A stretch of DNA of 64,000 nucleotides. Origin: UBA5336 sp964492485 (GTDB lineage Bacteria > Pseudomonadota > Alphaproteobacteria > Caulobacterales > Hyphomonadaceae). The DNA is taken from NCBI GenBank assembly GCA_964492485.1, contig CAZBKM010000001.1:186001-250000 (forward strand). The letters are read 5' to 3'. Under the pieces are notes generated by a model. The model had not been told where the DNA came from. It made no database searches and was given only the letters and a program-made list of their open reading frames with translations. Shown piece after piece: positions 56,702-64,000 of the stretch; within the stretch, counting starts at the first letter, position 1; each line of letters opens with the position of its first letter. A program made the position numbers and the translations under genes.

Positions 56702-57064
56702 TCAGTTGCAGTCGGACAGGCCCTGAGACCGGCAGTCAAACACCCGTTCGAGTGTGCGCACAAACTCATCGGCCCCGATCTGGCAGCGCTCGAGGCAGAC
56801 CGTGTAGGACGATACCTCCGCGCGGTGACGCGCCAGGGTCCAGCTACAGTCGCGCTGCAGCCAGTCCGACCCGTAGGTGTCATCCCTGTCGATGCAGTCG
56901 GGCACGTTCGGCGGTGAACAGCCGCATGCGGGAAAGGTCTGTCCCGCGTCAGAAGGCATGCCAGGGAGCGCCGCATCGCCATGAGCGGGCACACTCGCCA
57001 GGCCGCCCAGGGTCACGGGGGCCGCCAGGATCGTCAGCACAAAAAACCGGGTCGCAACGCGCAT
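56702..57064 (-). CDS. Small secreted cysteine-rich protein, unknown
   Basis: The 120-residue protein has a signal peptide (MRVATRFFVLTILAAPVTLG, cleavage near residue 30). The mature part has eight cysteines in a region of about 75 residues (ACGC, PDC, RDC, VCLERC, FDC, SDC), enough for four disulfides. I know no family. It is transcribed leftward toward the terminator at 56431-56460. It converges on the B12 operon and is downstream, on the same strand, of the histidine phosphatase gene (57143-57913). Confidence 0.7.
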   Translation of the reverse strand: MRVATRFFVLTILAAPVTLGGLASVPAHGDAALPGMPSDAGQTFPACGCSPPNVPDCIDRDDTYGSDWLQRDCSWTLARHRAEVSSYTVCLERCQIGADEFVRTLERVFDCRSQGLSDCN

Positions 57065-57142
57065 CTACCGTCCTTGATTGCATGACGGTGTAAAACACGC
57101 TCAAGACGATTCGGCTACCTGTACAACCGGAGGGGGCGGCAC

Positions 57143-57913
57143 CTATCGACCGGAGGACGGATCCGGCTCGGTGCCGGGCCGGTCGGCTGCACGGGTAAAG
57201 ATCGATTCGAGGCTGCGCAAATTCATGCCATTCTTGAGATAATTTGCCGGCGTAAGGTTCACGGCTTTTATGAGCACCCGTTCGATTTCCGTCGCCGTGC
57301 CACGCTCGTTCGGCACCAGGTCGAAATCGAGGATGTTGATGCAGCCGGTGTCCTGTTCGAACGCGGCCGAAGCGCCCAGCGGGGCCCCAATGGCCCAGGT
57401 CAGCGCAAGGCGGTTCACCCCTTCATGGGCAACCACGAGCGCCGTATGCCAGTTCGGCCTCTTCAGCAGATCCTCGATCGCCGCGGCGATGCGCGTCATG
57501 GCCTGGGCGAAGGGCTCGCCGCCTTCCAGAAAGGTTGCGCCCGGTTCGCCCGCACGCTCGAACTGGAACGTCATGGTCGCGGCAAGATGCTCGGCACTGC
57601 GAAAGTCGATGTACTGTCCCGACTGGAGCTCGGCCAGCCGGGGCTCATCCTCGAGCGTCAGATCGAAGGGGTGATGGGCGAGCACCCGCTCGGCGGTTTC
57701 GCGCGTGCGCGCCAGACCGGAACAGAGCGCCAGGTCGAAATGCACATCCGCCAGTGCAGCGCCGGCGGCGTCTGCTTCCGCGCGCCCCTCCTCGGTGAGA
57801 ACCGCCAGAGACGGATCGCGCGAGTCGCGTACCCGCCTCGACGTGTAGTCGACGAAACCGTGGCGCATGAGATAGAGGCGCCGCCGGCCGGTCGTTCCGG
57901 GAAGGAACACCAT
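57143..57913 (-). CDS. Histidine phosphatase superfamily protein
   Basis: The 256-residue protein has the RHG motif (LYLMRHGFVDYTSRRV), a LCSGLARTRETAERVL helix and the second catalytic histidine in VVAHEGVNRLALTW. It is cytoplasmic. The start ATG 57913 shares its A with the stop codon of the upstream CoA transferase gene (TGATG), so the two are coupled. A link to acyl-CoA metabolism is suggested only by this neighbour. The substrate is unknown. Confidence 0.85.
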   Translation of the reverse strand: MVFLPGTTGRRRLYLMRHGFVDYTSRRVRDSRDPSLAVLTEEGRAEADAAGAALADVHFDLALCSGLARTRETAERVLAHHPFDLTLEDEPRLAELQSGQYIDFRSAEHLAATMTFQFERAGEPGATFLEGGEPFAQAMTRIAAAIEDLLKRPNWHTALVVAHEGVNRLALTWAIGAPLGASAAFEQDTGCINILDFDLVPNERGTATEIERVLIKAVNLTPANYLKNGMNLRSLESIFTRAADRPGTEPDPSSGR

Positions 57914-59025
57914 CAGCCGGTCACCGTCCCCGCAACGCCCCACTCCGCCAGCACTTCGTCGGTCTCTGCACCGATTGTATCCGGCGCACTGCGGCTGACC
58001 GCAGGGGGTGTTGCCGAGAAGCGCGGCGCCGGCGCAGGCTGCACGACCCCGTCGCGCTCGATGAATGTCTCGCGCGCCGCATTGTGGGGATGGCTGGGCG
58101 CTTCCGCCATGGTCAACACCGGCGCAAAACAGACATCGGTGCCTTCCATCAGCTCACACCATTCGTCGCGCGTACGGGTCTTCATGGTGGCGATGACCTT
58201 CTCCTTGAGCGCAGGCCATTTGGACGCGTCCATCTGGTGCTGGAACTCCGGGTCCGACAGGCCCGCCTTTTCCAGCAACAGGGCGTAGAATTGCGGTTCG
58301 ATCGACCCCAGGGCGACGAATTTGCCGTCGGCGCATTCATATGTGTCGTAGAAGTGCGCACCACCGTCGAGGAGATTGGCCTCCCGCGCATCGCGCCAGA
58401 CGCCCATGGCCCGCATCTCATAGAACATCGCCATGAGCGAGGCGGCGCCATCTGTCATGGCGGCGTCGACCACTTGTCCCCTACCGCTGCTGCGTGCGTG
58501 GAGAATGCCAGCCAACAGGCCGAAAGCCAGGTAAAGGGCGCCACCGCCATAATCGCCAACCAGGTTGAGGGGCGGAGCCGGGCGTCCGTCCTTCCGGCCC
58601 ATGGCATGGAGCGCACCCGTCAGGGCGATGTAGTTGAGATCATGACCCGCCGCATGGGCGAGCGGTCCCTCCTGCCCCCAACCGGTCATCCGACCGTAGA
58701 CGAGTTTCGGATTGCGTTTCAGCGCCACCTCCGGCCCCAGGCCGAGCCGCTCCATCACGCCGGGGCGAAACCCCTCGATCAGGCCGTCTGCCCGCTCCAT
58801 CAGGCGCAGCGCCGTCTCCACATCGTCCGGCGACTTGAGATCAAGCGCGACCGATCGCCGGCCACGCCCGAGGACCTTGCCGCCAGCGGGCTTTCCCGTC
58901 GCGGCTGCGCGGTCGATCCGCACGACATCCGCCCCCAGATCCGAAAGCAACATGCCGCAGAAGGGACCTGGCCCAATCCCTGCAAACTCGACGATGCGCA
59001 CGCCGTCCAATGGTCCCTGTCCCAT
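57913..59025 (-). CDS. CaiB/BaiF CoA-transferase family protein, alpha-methylacyl-CoA racemase type
   Basis: The 370-residue protein matches the AMACR branch: [21 protein letters not shown], then [46 protein letters not shown] and [12 protein letters not shown]. The catalytic His/Asp pair expected for racemases lies in the GHDLNYIA region, and Asp in NLVGDYGGG. Such enzymes epimerise 2-methyl-branched acyl-CoA in fatty acid or bile-acid breakdown. ATG 59025 has GGGAGG upstream. It is coupled to the histidine phosphatase. Confidence 0.92.
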   Translation of the reverse strand: MGQGPLDGVRIVEFAGIGPGPFCGMLLSDLGADVVRIDRAAATGKPAGGKVLGRGRRSVALDLKSPDDVETALRLMERADGLIEGFRPGVMERLGLGPEVALKRNPKLVYGRMTGWGQEGPLAHAAGHDLNYIALTGALHAMGRKDGRPAPPLNLVGDYGGGALYLAFGLLAGILHARSSGRGQVVDAAMTDGAASLMAMFYEMRAMGVWRDAREANLLDGGAHFYDTYECADGKFVALGSIEPQFYALLLEKAGLSDPEFQHQMDASKWPALKEKVIATMKTRTRDEWCELMEGTDVCFAPVLTMAEAPSHPHNAARETFIERDGVVQPAPAPRFSATPPAVSRSAPDTIGAETDEVLAEWGVAGTVTG

Positions 59026-59150
59026 GACGTTCCTCCCTGACCGTTTGGATGATCGGATCGCGAAAACTGCACCGATCCCTTCCACGTGACCTTAAGTCCG
59101 ATGGGGCCAATTGAAACCCATTCCCTTGCGTCGCTCGGAGCTGCCGCCCC

Positions 59151-60425
59151 ATGCAGGCCCGTCCTGTCATTGCTACGGCATATCGCCAGCCGCCCGTTGC
59201 CATCCTTGCTGGGCCTGAGCGCATCCAGCGGCTCGGTGCACGATTGCTGACTTGTGGACTGCGTCCCAGCGCGGAGACGCCCGATCCGGGCGCGCAGACG
59301 CCGGTCCCTGTTCTCGTCGACTGGCGCTCGCTGGACGCCAGAGGCTGCGAACGCGTCCGCATGGCACTCCGCGATGATCCGGGCCGACCGATCGTGCTGT
59401 TGAACGCGGATGCGGGCTGCCGGGAGGCTGACAGGGCCTATCTGTCGCTCGCCGACGACCGCGACCTGCCCCGCCTGGCACAGACGCTGGCGCAACGCCG
59501 GCGCCGCAGCACGGCGGCCGATGAATTGTCGCTGCGGCTTCGCCTGGCGCGCGCGCTCGCGCCCACCGCCCGGCTGGACCGGCTCGACACCGGGCGCAAC
59601 CATGTCCTCTATGCAGGGCAGCCCGGTCGCCTGGTGCTGGACCTGCAAGCGGCGCTGCGGGCGCGGGGATTGCCGCTCATTGCCCTTCCCGATGCACGCA
59701 ACCTGCCAGAGCGGCTCAGCCAGCCCGGCCTCGTCGCCGCCCTGATCGCACCGAGGGAGGAGGCGCGCTGGCGTGACCCCCTGGCGCGCTTGCCCTCGGT
59801 TCACGCGCCGCTGCACGTGCGCCTAGAAGGCCCTCCCGGCCGGTCTCTGATGGCAAGCCTCACGCGGCACGCGGCCTCTGTCGTGGCGCCGGATCGTGAG
59901 GGTGAGTCCCTCGCGACACTCCTGGCGTCGGCACTCGGCAAGCGGCGCCACACCGTCCCGCCGCCCGACCTGGCCGCCTGGGGCGGGGTCGAGGGGCTGT
60001 GGTCGAACGCGGCGCTGCGTCACCACCTGCCGCGCCAGCTTGCCGCCTGCGCCGCGCATGAATCGCCATTGAGCCTGCTCTGTCTCCGCCTGCGCCATGG
60101 GCCATCGGCCGTGAAACCGGCCGTGGGTCTCGCACGGTGCATCATGGGCGAGCTTCGCGCAGGCGATCTCGCTGCCCAGCTCGACGAGGATAGGCTGGCA
60201 CTGGTCCTGCGCGACACGCCCTATGGCGGCGCGGTCCGCCTGGCCCAGCGTCTGGCGGAACGTGTCGAGTCCGCGCGGCGCCGGGGACCCCTGCCCTGCG
60301 ACAGCGTAATGAGCTGGCGGATCGTGGAGCGCCGCGCCTACCACACGGCCGACGACCTCATTCAGTCCGGCCGTGCAGGCCCCTATGTCCGCCCGCCGAG
60401 GCTTGTCGCGGCCCTGGCTGCCTGA
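59151..60425 (+). CDS. PopA-like protein: two receiver-like domains plus degenerate GGDEF domain
   Basis: The 424-residue protein has two Rossmann/receiver-like halves (about 14-115 and 148-265) and a C-terminal GGDEF-like domain. In that domain, the strand usually reading LDLDxF reads LCLRLRHG, and the GGDEF signature is DEDRL (345-349), so cyclase activity is very unlikely. The c-di-GMP inhibitory site RxxD is retained as R336-A-G-D339, exactly five residues before the degenerate signature. This layout and size match Caulobacter PopA, a c-di-GMP-binding, non-catalytic protein that recruits factors for CtrA proteolysis. It ends directly against the convergent mfd stop. Confidence 0.72.
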   Translation: MQARPVIATAYRQPPVAILAGPERIQRLGARLLTCGLRPSAETPDPGAQTPVPVLVDWRSLDARGCERVRMALRDDPGRPIVLLNADAGCREADRAYLSLADDRDLPRLAQTLAQRRRRSTAADELSLRLRLARALAPTARLDRLDTGRNHVLYAGQPGRLVLDLQAALRARGLPLIALPDARNLPERLSQPGLVAALIAPREEARWRDPLARLPSVHAPLHVRLEGPPGRSLMASLTRHAASVVAPDREGESLATLLASALGKRRHTVPPPDLAAWGGVEGLWSNAALRHHLPRQLAACAAHESPLSLLCLRLRHGPSAVKPAVGLARCIMGELRAGDLAAQLDEDRLALVLRDTPYGGAVRLAQRLAERVESARRRGPLPCDSVMSWRIVERRAYHTADDLIQSGRAGPYVRPPRLVAALAA

Positions 60426-63400
60426 TCAGGCCTCCTCGACGATCCGGGCGGTTTCCAGCTCCCGCAAAAGGCCCTTGACCTGGCTGATCCTGTGGTGCGG
60501 ATCACCCGCCGTGGCCAGGAAGACCAGCTTCGAATCGGGGCGCAGCCTGAGCTGCGAGGGCCGGGCCCGGACAATCGTCATCAACCGCTCCGGCGACAGC
60601 GGCGTGTCGTGGCGGAAGGTGAACACGATCCCCTTGGGTCCCGCGTCGAGTTTCGCGATGCCCAGTGCCTTGCATCTCGCCTTGATCGCAGTGACGTCCA
60701 TGAGCTGACGGGTTTCGTCCGGCATCGGTCCGAACCGGTCGATGAGTTCCGCGGCGAACCCCTCCAGCGCCTCGTCCGTCTCCACAGCCGCCAGGCGCCG
60801 GTAGAGCGACAGCCGCACATCGAGATCCTCGACATAGGCGTCGGGAATGAGCACGGCGAGGCCGAGATTGATCTGGGGGGACCAGTCGTCGGCAACGTCC
60901 GCTGCGCCGCCGGTTCCGTCGCCCGATTGCAGGGCCCGGACGGCATCCTCGAGCATCGACTGGTAGAGTTCCACGCCCACTTCCCGCACCTGGCCCGATT
61001 GCTGGTCACCGAGAAGGTTGCCGGAACCGCGCATGTCGAGATCGTGGCTGGCAAGCTGGAAGCCCGCTCCGAGACTGTCGAGCGACTGAAGCACGCGCAG
61101 GCGCTTCTCCGCCCCCTCGGTCATGACCTGCTCGCGCGGCACCGTGAAATAGGCGTAGGCGCGCAGCTTGGATCGGCCGACCCGGCCCCGGAGCTGATAC
61201 AGCTGCGCCAGGCCGAACCGATCCGCCCGGTGGATGATCAGCGTGTTGGCGCGCGGAATGTCCAGGCCGCTCTCGACGATGGTGGTGGCCAGAAGGACGT
61301 CGAATCGACCTTCATAGAAGGCTGCCATGATGTCCTCGAGCTCGCTTGGGCCCATCTGACCGTGGGCGACGACGAAACTCACCTCGGGCACCTGTTCACG
61401 CAGGAACCGTTCCAGCTCGTCCAGGTCTGCTATGCGCGGGGCAACATAGAAGGCCTGGCCGCCGCGGTACTTCTCGCGCAGCAGCGCCTCGCGCACCGCG
61501 ACGGAGTCGAATTCCGTCACATAGGTGCGCACGGACAGGCGGTCGACGGGCGGCGTCGCGATGATCGACAGGTCGCGGATTCCGGTGAGGGCCATCTGCA
61601 GCGTCCGCGGGATCGGCGTGGCCGAAAGCGTCAGCACATGAATGTCCGCCCGAAGCTCCTTCAACCGTTCCTTGTGCTTGACGCCGAAGCGCTGCTCCTC
61701 GTCGACGATCAGCAGGCCAAGCCGCTTCATCTGAATCGACTTCGACAGCAGCGCATGGGTGCCGACCACGATGTCGACCTTGCCGTCCGCCAGGCCCGCA
61801 CGGGTCTCTGCTGCCTCCTTCTGCGACACCAGGCGGGAGAGGTGGCGCACGGCTACCGGCCAGCCGGAAAAGCGCGCCGCAAATGTGGCGAAATGCTGGC
61901 GCGCCAGAAGCGTCGTCGGCGCAATCACGGCAACCTGCATCCCGTTCATCGCCGCAAGGAAGGCGGCGCGCAGCGCCACCTCGGTCTTGCCGAAGCCGAC
62001 ATCGCCGCAGATGAGCCTGTCCATCGGACGTCCCCGGGCAAGATCCTCGAACACGTCCTGAATGGCATTGAGCTGATCGTCCGTCTCCTCGTAGGGGAAC
62101 CGGGCGGCGAACTCCTCGTAAAGGCCCTGGCCCGCATCGACTGGCGGGGCCGACCTCAGTTCACGCGCTGCCGCGATCTGCAACAGGTCTTCCGCCATTT
62201 CCAGGATGCGCTTCTTGGCCTTGGCCTTGCGGGCCTGCCAGCTCGCCCCGCCCAACCGATCCAGCGCACCCTCAGCGCCTTCCCCGCCATAGCGGCTGAT
62301 CAGGTCGATGTTCTCCACCGGAAGGAAGACGCGGTCGCCGCCTGCGTATTCCAGCTCAAGACAGTCATGGGGCGCGCCGGACAGATCCAGCGTCTTCAAA
62401 CCGCCATACCGTCCGATACCGTGATCCACATGAACGACCAGGTCGCCCGGGCTGAGCGTCGAAGCCTCGGCAATGAAATTCGCGGCCTTGCGTTTGCGTC
62501 GCGGCGCGGCAAGCCGGTCACCGAGGAGGTCGGGCTCGGCAAGGACCGTAAGCCCGTCGCGTTCGAACCCGCTCTCCAGCGGCAGTTCGGCGACCGCAAG
62601 GCCTGCCGCCCGCGCGGCCTCCAGCGAATAGACCCGGTCGGCATCCGGCAGGCCATGATCCGCCAGCACATGGCGCAGGCGGTCCACCGATCCATCTGAC
62701 CAGGCCGCGAACAGCACCGTCTGGCCTGCTTCGCGACGGGCTCGGGCATGGTCGGCGGCCGCCTCGAAGATGTTGATGTCCGGGCGCTGGCGCTCCGGCG
62801 CAAAGTCGCGGCCGGGCCGGGCGCCCAGATCGCCTCGCCCGCCCGTGGGCTCGCCCGCCTGGAACCGCACCACGGGCCGTGACGCCAGGCGGCCGTCCAG
62901 TTCATCGGGCGACAGGTGCAGGGCCTCTGGCGGCAGGATCCGCGCCGTCCGCGCATCGCCAGCCGCCTCGATCCTGGCGTCGTGATAGTCCTGCGCCTGG
63001 GCCAGACGTTCGCCGGCCGCATCGCGTGACAGCGGGGCAAGCCCGATCAGTGCGTCCTCGCCCACATAATCAAACAGCGTTTCCATGTGCGGATGGAACA
63101 GGGGCAACCAGCCTTCCACGCCCTGGCGCCGGATCGAGGCACGCGCCGCCTCGTACATCGGATCTCCGGAAGGTGGACCGAACGTCGCCAGATAGGCCTC
63201 TCGGAACCGGCTCAGCACCTCATCATTGAACAGGATTTCGCTGACCGGCGCCAAGGCGGCAGACCGAACCTCGCCCGTTGAGCGCTGGGTATCGGGGTCG
63301 AAGGCCCGCAGGCTTTCCAGTGTGTCTCCGAAGAGATCGAGCCGCAGGGGTTCGCCCGATGTGGGCGGGAAGATGTCGATGATACCACCCCGGATGGCGA

Positions 63401-63890
63401 ACTCGCCACGCTCGTGAACCGTGGACACGCGAATATAGCCGTTCACGCTCAGAAAGTGTGTCAGGTCCCGTTCATCGACCGGCTTGCCCAACTCCACCGT
63501 GAGGCTGGCGGCCCGCAGGGTCTCGCGCGGCGGCACGCGCTGGACCAGGGACGAGGCCGTGGTCAATGCGACCAGGGGGGCGCCGTCATGGGCGGCGAGC
63601 CGGGCCAGCGCGGCACAGCGCCGCGCCGCGATGCCGGGCGACGGGCTCACCCGGTCATAGGGAAGGATGTCCCAGCCGGGCACCAACACCCGGTCGAGCG
63701 ACGGCGCGACGAACTCCGCCAGGCGGTGAGCGGCCGCGGCCTGCTTCTCGTCGCGCGCCACGTAGAGCCCGATCCCGCCCCGATCGCGCAGGGCCTCCAG
63801 AAAGACGATCAGGTCGGCGCCGAAGGGGGCTCCGGCGAACTCTGCCGGCCCTGAAAGGGCGGCGAGAAGGCTTTCAGGGCGCATGGACAT
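60426..63890 (-). CDS. mfd: Transcription-repair coupling factor Mfd
   Basis: Mfd displaces stalled RNA polymerase at DNA lesions and recruits UvrA. The 1154-residue protein has the N-terminal UvrB-like modules, the CarD-like RNA polymerase interaction domain ([20 protein letters not shown]) and a RecG-like translocase. The translocase shows Walker [17 protein letters not shown], the DEEQ box [15 protein letters not shown] and motif [11 protein letters not shown]. The C-terminal TRCF domain follows. The stop touches the convergent PopA-like gene and the start is 24 bases from the sdhE stop. Confidence 0.98.
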   Translation of the reverse strand: MSMRPESLLAALSGPAEFAGAPFGADLIVFLEALRDRGGIGLYVARDEKQAAAAHRLAEFVAPSLDRVLVPGWDILPYDRVSPSPGIAARRCAALARLAAHDGAPLVALTTASSLVQRVPPRETLRAASLTVELGKPVDERDLTHFLSVNGYIRVSTVHERGEFAIRGGIIDIFPPTSGEPLRLDLFGDTLESLRAFDPDTQRSTGEVRSAALAPVSEILFNDEVLSRFREAYLATFGPPSGDPMYEAARASIRRQGVEGWLPLFHPHMETLFDYVGEDALIGLAPLSRDAAGERLAQAQDYHDARIEAAGDARTARILPPEALHLSPDELDGRLASRPVVRFQAGEPTGGRGDLGARPGRDFAPERQRPDINIFEAAADHARARREAGQTVLFAAWSDGSVDRLRHVLADHGLPDADRVYSLEAARAAGLAVAELPLESGFERDGLTVLAEPDLLGDRLAAPRRKRKAANFIAEASTLSPGDLVVHVDHGIGRYGGLKTLDLSGAPHDCLELEYAGGDRVFLPVENIDLISRYGGEGAEGALDRLGGASWQARKAKAKKRILEMAEDLLQIAAARELRSAPPVDAGQGLYEEFAARFPYEETDDQLNAIQDVFEDLARGRPMDRLICGDVGFGKTEVALRAAFLAAMNGMQVAVIAPTTLLARQHFATFAARFSGWPVAVRHLSRLVSQKEAAETRAGLADGKVDIVVGTHALLSKSIQMKRLGLLIVDEEQRFGVKHKERLKELRADIHVLTLSATPIPRTLQMALTGIRDLSIIATPPVDRLSVRTYVTEFDSVAVREALLREKYRGGQAFYVAPRIADLDELERFLREQVPEVSFVVAHGQMGPSELEDIMAAFYEGRFDVLLATTIVESGLDIPRANTLIIHRADRFGLAQLYQLRGRVGRSKLRAYAYFTVPREQVMTEGAEKRLRVLQSLDSLGAGFQLASHDLDMRGSGNLLGDQQSGQVREVGVELYQSMLEDAVRALQSGDGTGGAADVADDWSPQINLGLAVLIPDAYVEDLDVRLSLYRRLAAVETDEALEGFAAELIDRFGPMPDETRQLMDVTAIKARCKALGIAKLDAGPKGIVFTFRHDTPLSPERLMTIVRARPSQLRLRPDSKLVFLATAGDPHHRISQVKGLLRELETARIVEEA

Positions 63891-63914
63891 TCGGGATCGT
63901 TTCGGTCGCTTTGA

Positions 63915-64000
63915 TCAGCCGGGCTGGGCGTCGTAGCGGAATGCGCAAAGCTGGTCCAGAACCGGTCCGCGATGGTTGTCGGGCACAGGCTTCTGGCCGA
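63915..64000 (-). CDS. sdhE: Succinate dehydrogenase assembly factor SdhE, C-terminal fragment at window edge
   Basis: Only the last 27 or so residues are visible. They read GQKPVPDNHRGPVLDQLCAF then RYDAQPG and stop, which resembles the C-terminus of SdhE/SDH5 proteins that flavinylate succinate dehydrogenase. sdhE just upstream of mfd is a common alphaproteobacterial arrangement. The main domain, with the RGxxE motif, lies beyond the window, so the call depends on this tail and context. Confidence 0.65.
   Translation of the reverse strand, partial: GQKPVPDNHRGPVLDQLCAFRYDAQPG

Overview
The window is a 64 kb stretch of GC-rich chromosome from an alphaproteobacterium. The gene order is typical of that class: glnB-glnA, then nifR3(dusB)-ntrB-ntrC-ntrY-ntrX-trkA-trkH-hfq-hflX, a bifunctional ispDF, tatD-holB-tmk-dac, and sdhE-mfd. 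A degenerate receiver-receiver-GGDEF protein beside mfd has the layout of the Caulobacter cell-cycle protein PopA. NtrC lacks the sigma-54 contact loop, as described for Rhodobacter. I cannot place the organism below class level from sequence alone.

Layout. 1-6 kb: trigger factor (cut by the window edge), tRNA-Leu, a leftward coq4 / histidine phosphatase / nnrD operon, then the rightward nitrogen genes glnB and glnA with an NtrC-type operator and a strong terminator. 6-11 kb: VWA/MoxR pair, ttcA, rnhB and a quinone reductase. 11-19 kb: M23 peptidase and DUF2093 divergent from recA, then alaS, cinA-type amidase and ispDF. 18.6-30.3 kb: one long rightward run that joins nitrogen sensing (dusB, ntrBC, ntrYX), K+ uptake (trkA, trkH), hfq and hflX. 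30.3-40.3 kb: mostly leftward housekeeping genes (pseudo-dihydroorotase and pyrB, ruvX, mazG, MBL hydrolase, tatD, holB, tmk, dac, rlpA) with a lone gatC.

The replication terminus appears to lie inside this window. A 28-bp dif-like XerCD site sits at 34510-34537. Octamers matching the FtsK loading motif (KOPS) switch strand there: those found by eye to the left lie on the + strand with one exception, and all those found to the right lie on the - strand.

40.6-51.5 kb is an accessory block downstream of tRNA-Ser(UGA). It holds an AraC regulator, a membrane-anchored sulfatase, a membrane-anchored DJ-1/PfpI protein, an outer-membrane barrel, small membrane proteins, three lipoproteins (one a DUF900-type hydrolase), an exported protein of unknown family, a DsbA-like isomerase and a flavodoxin-like protein. 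All run rightward, most are predicted to be exported, and several have no recognisable function. It is the best candidate for an undescribed envelope-associated gene set.

51.5-56.4 kb is a cobalamin riboswitch followed by an overlapping B12 uptake operon (TonB receptor, binding protein, permease, ATPase). 56.7-64 kb has a cysteine-rich secreted protein, a histidine phosphatase overlapping a CaiB/AMACR-type gene, the PopA-like protein, mfd and the end of sdhE.
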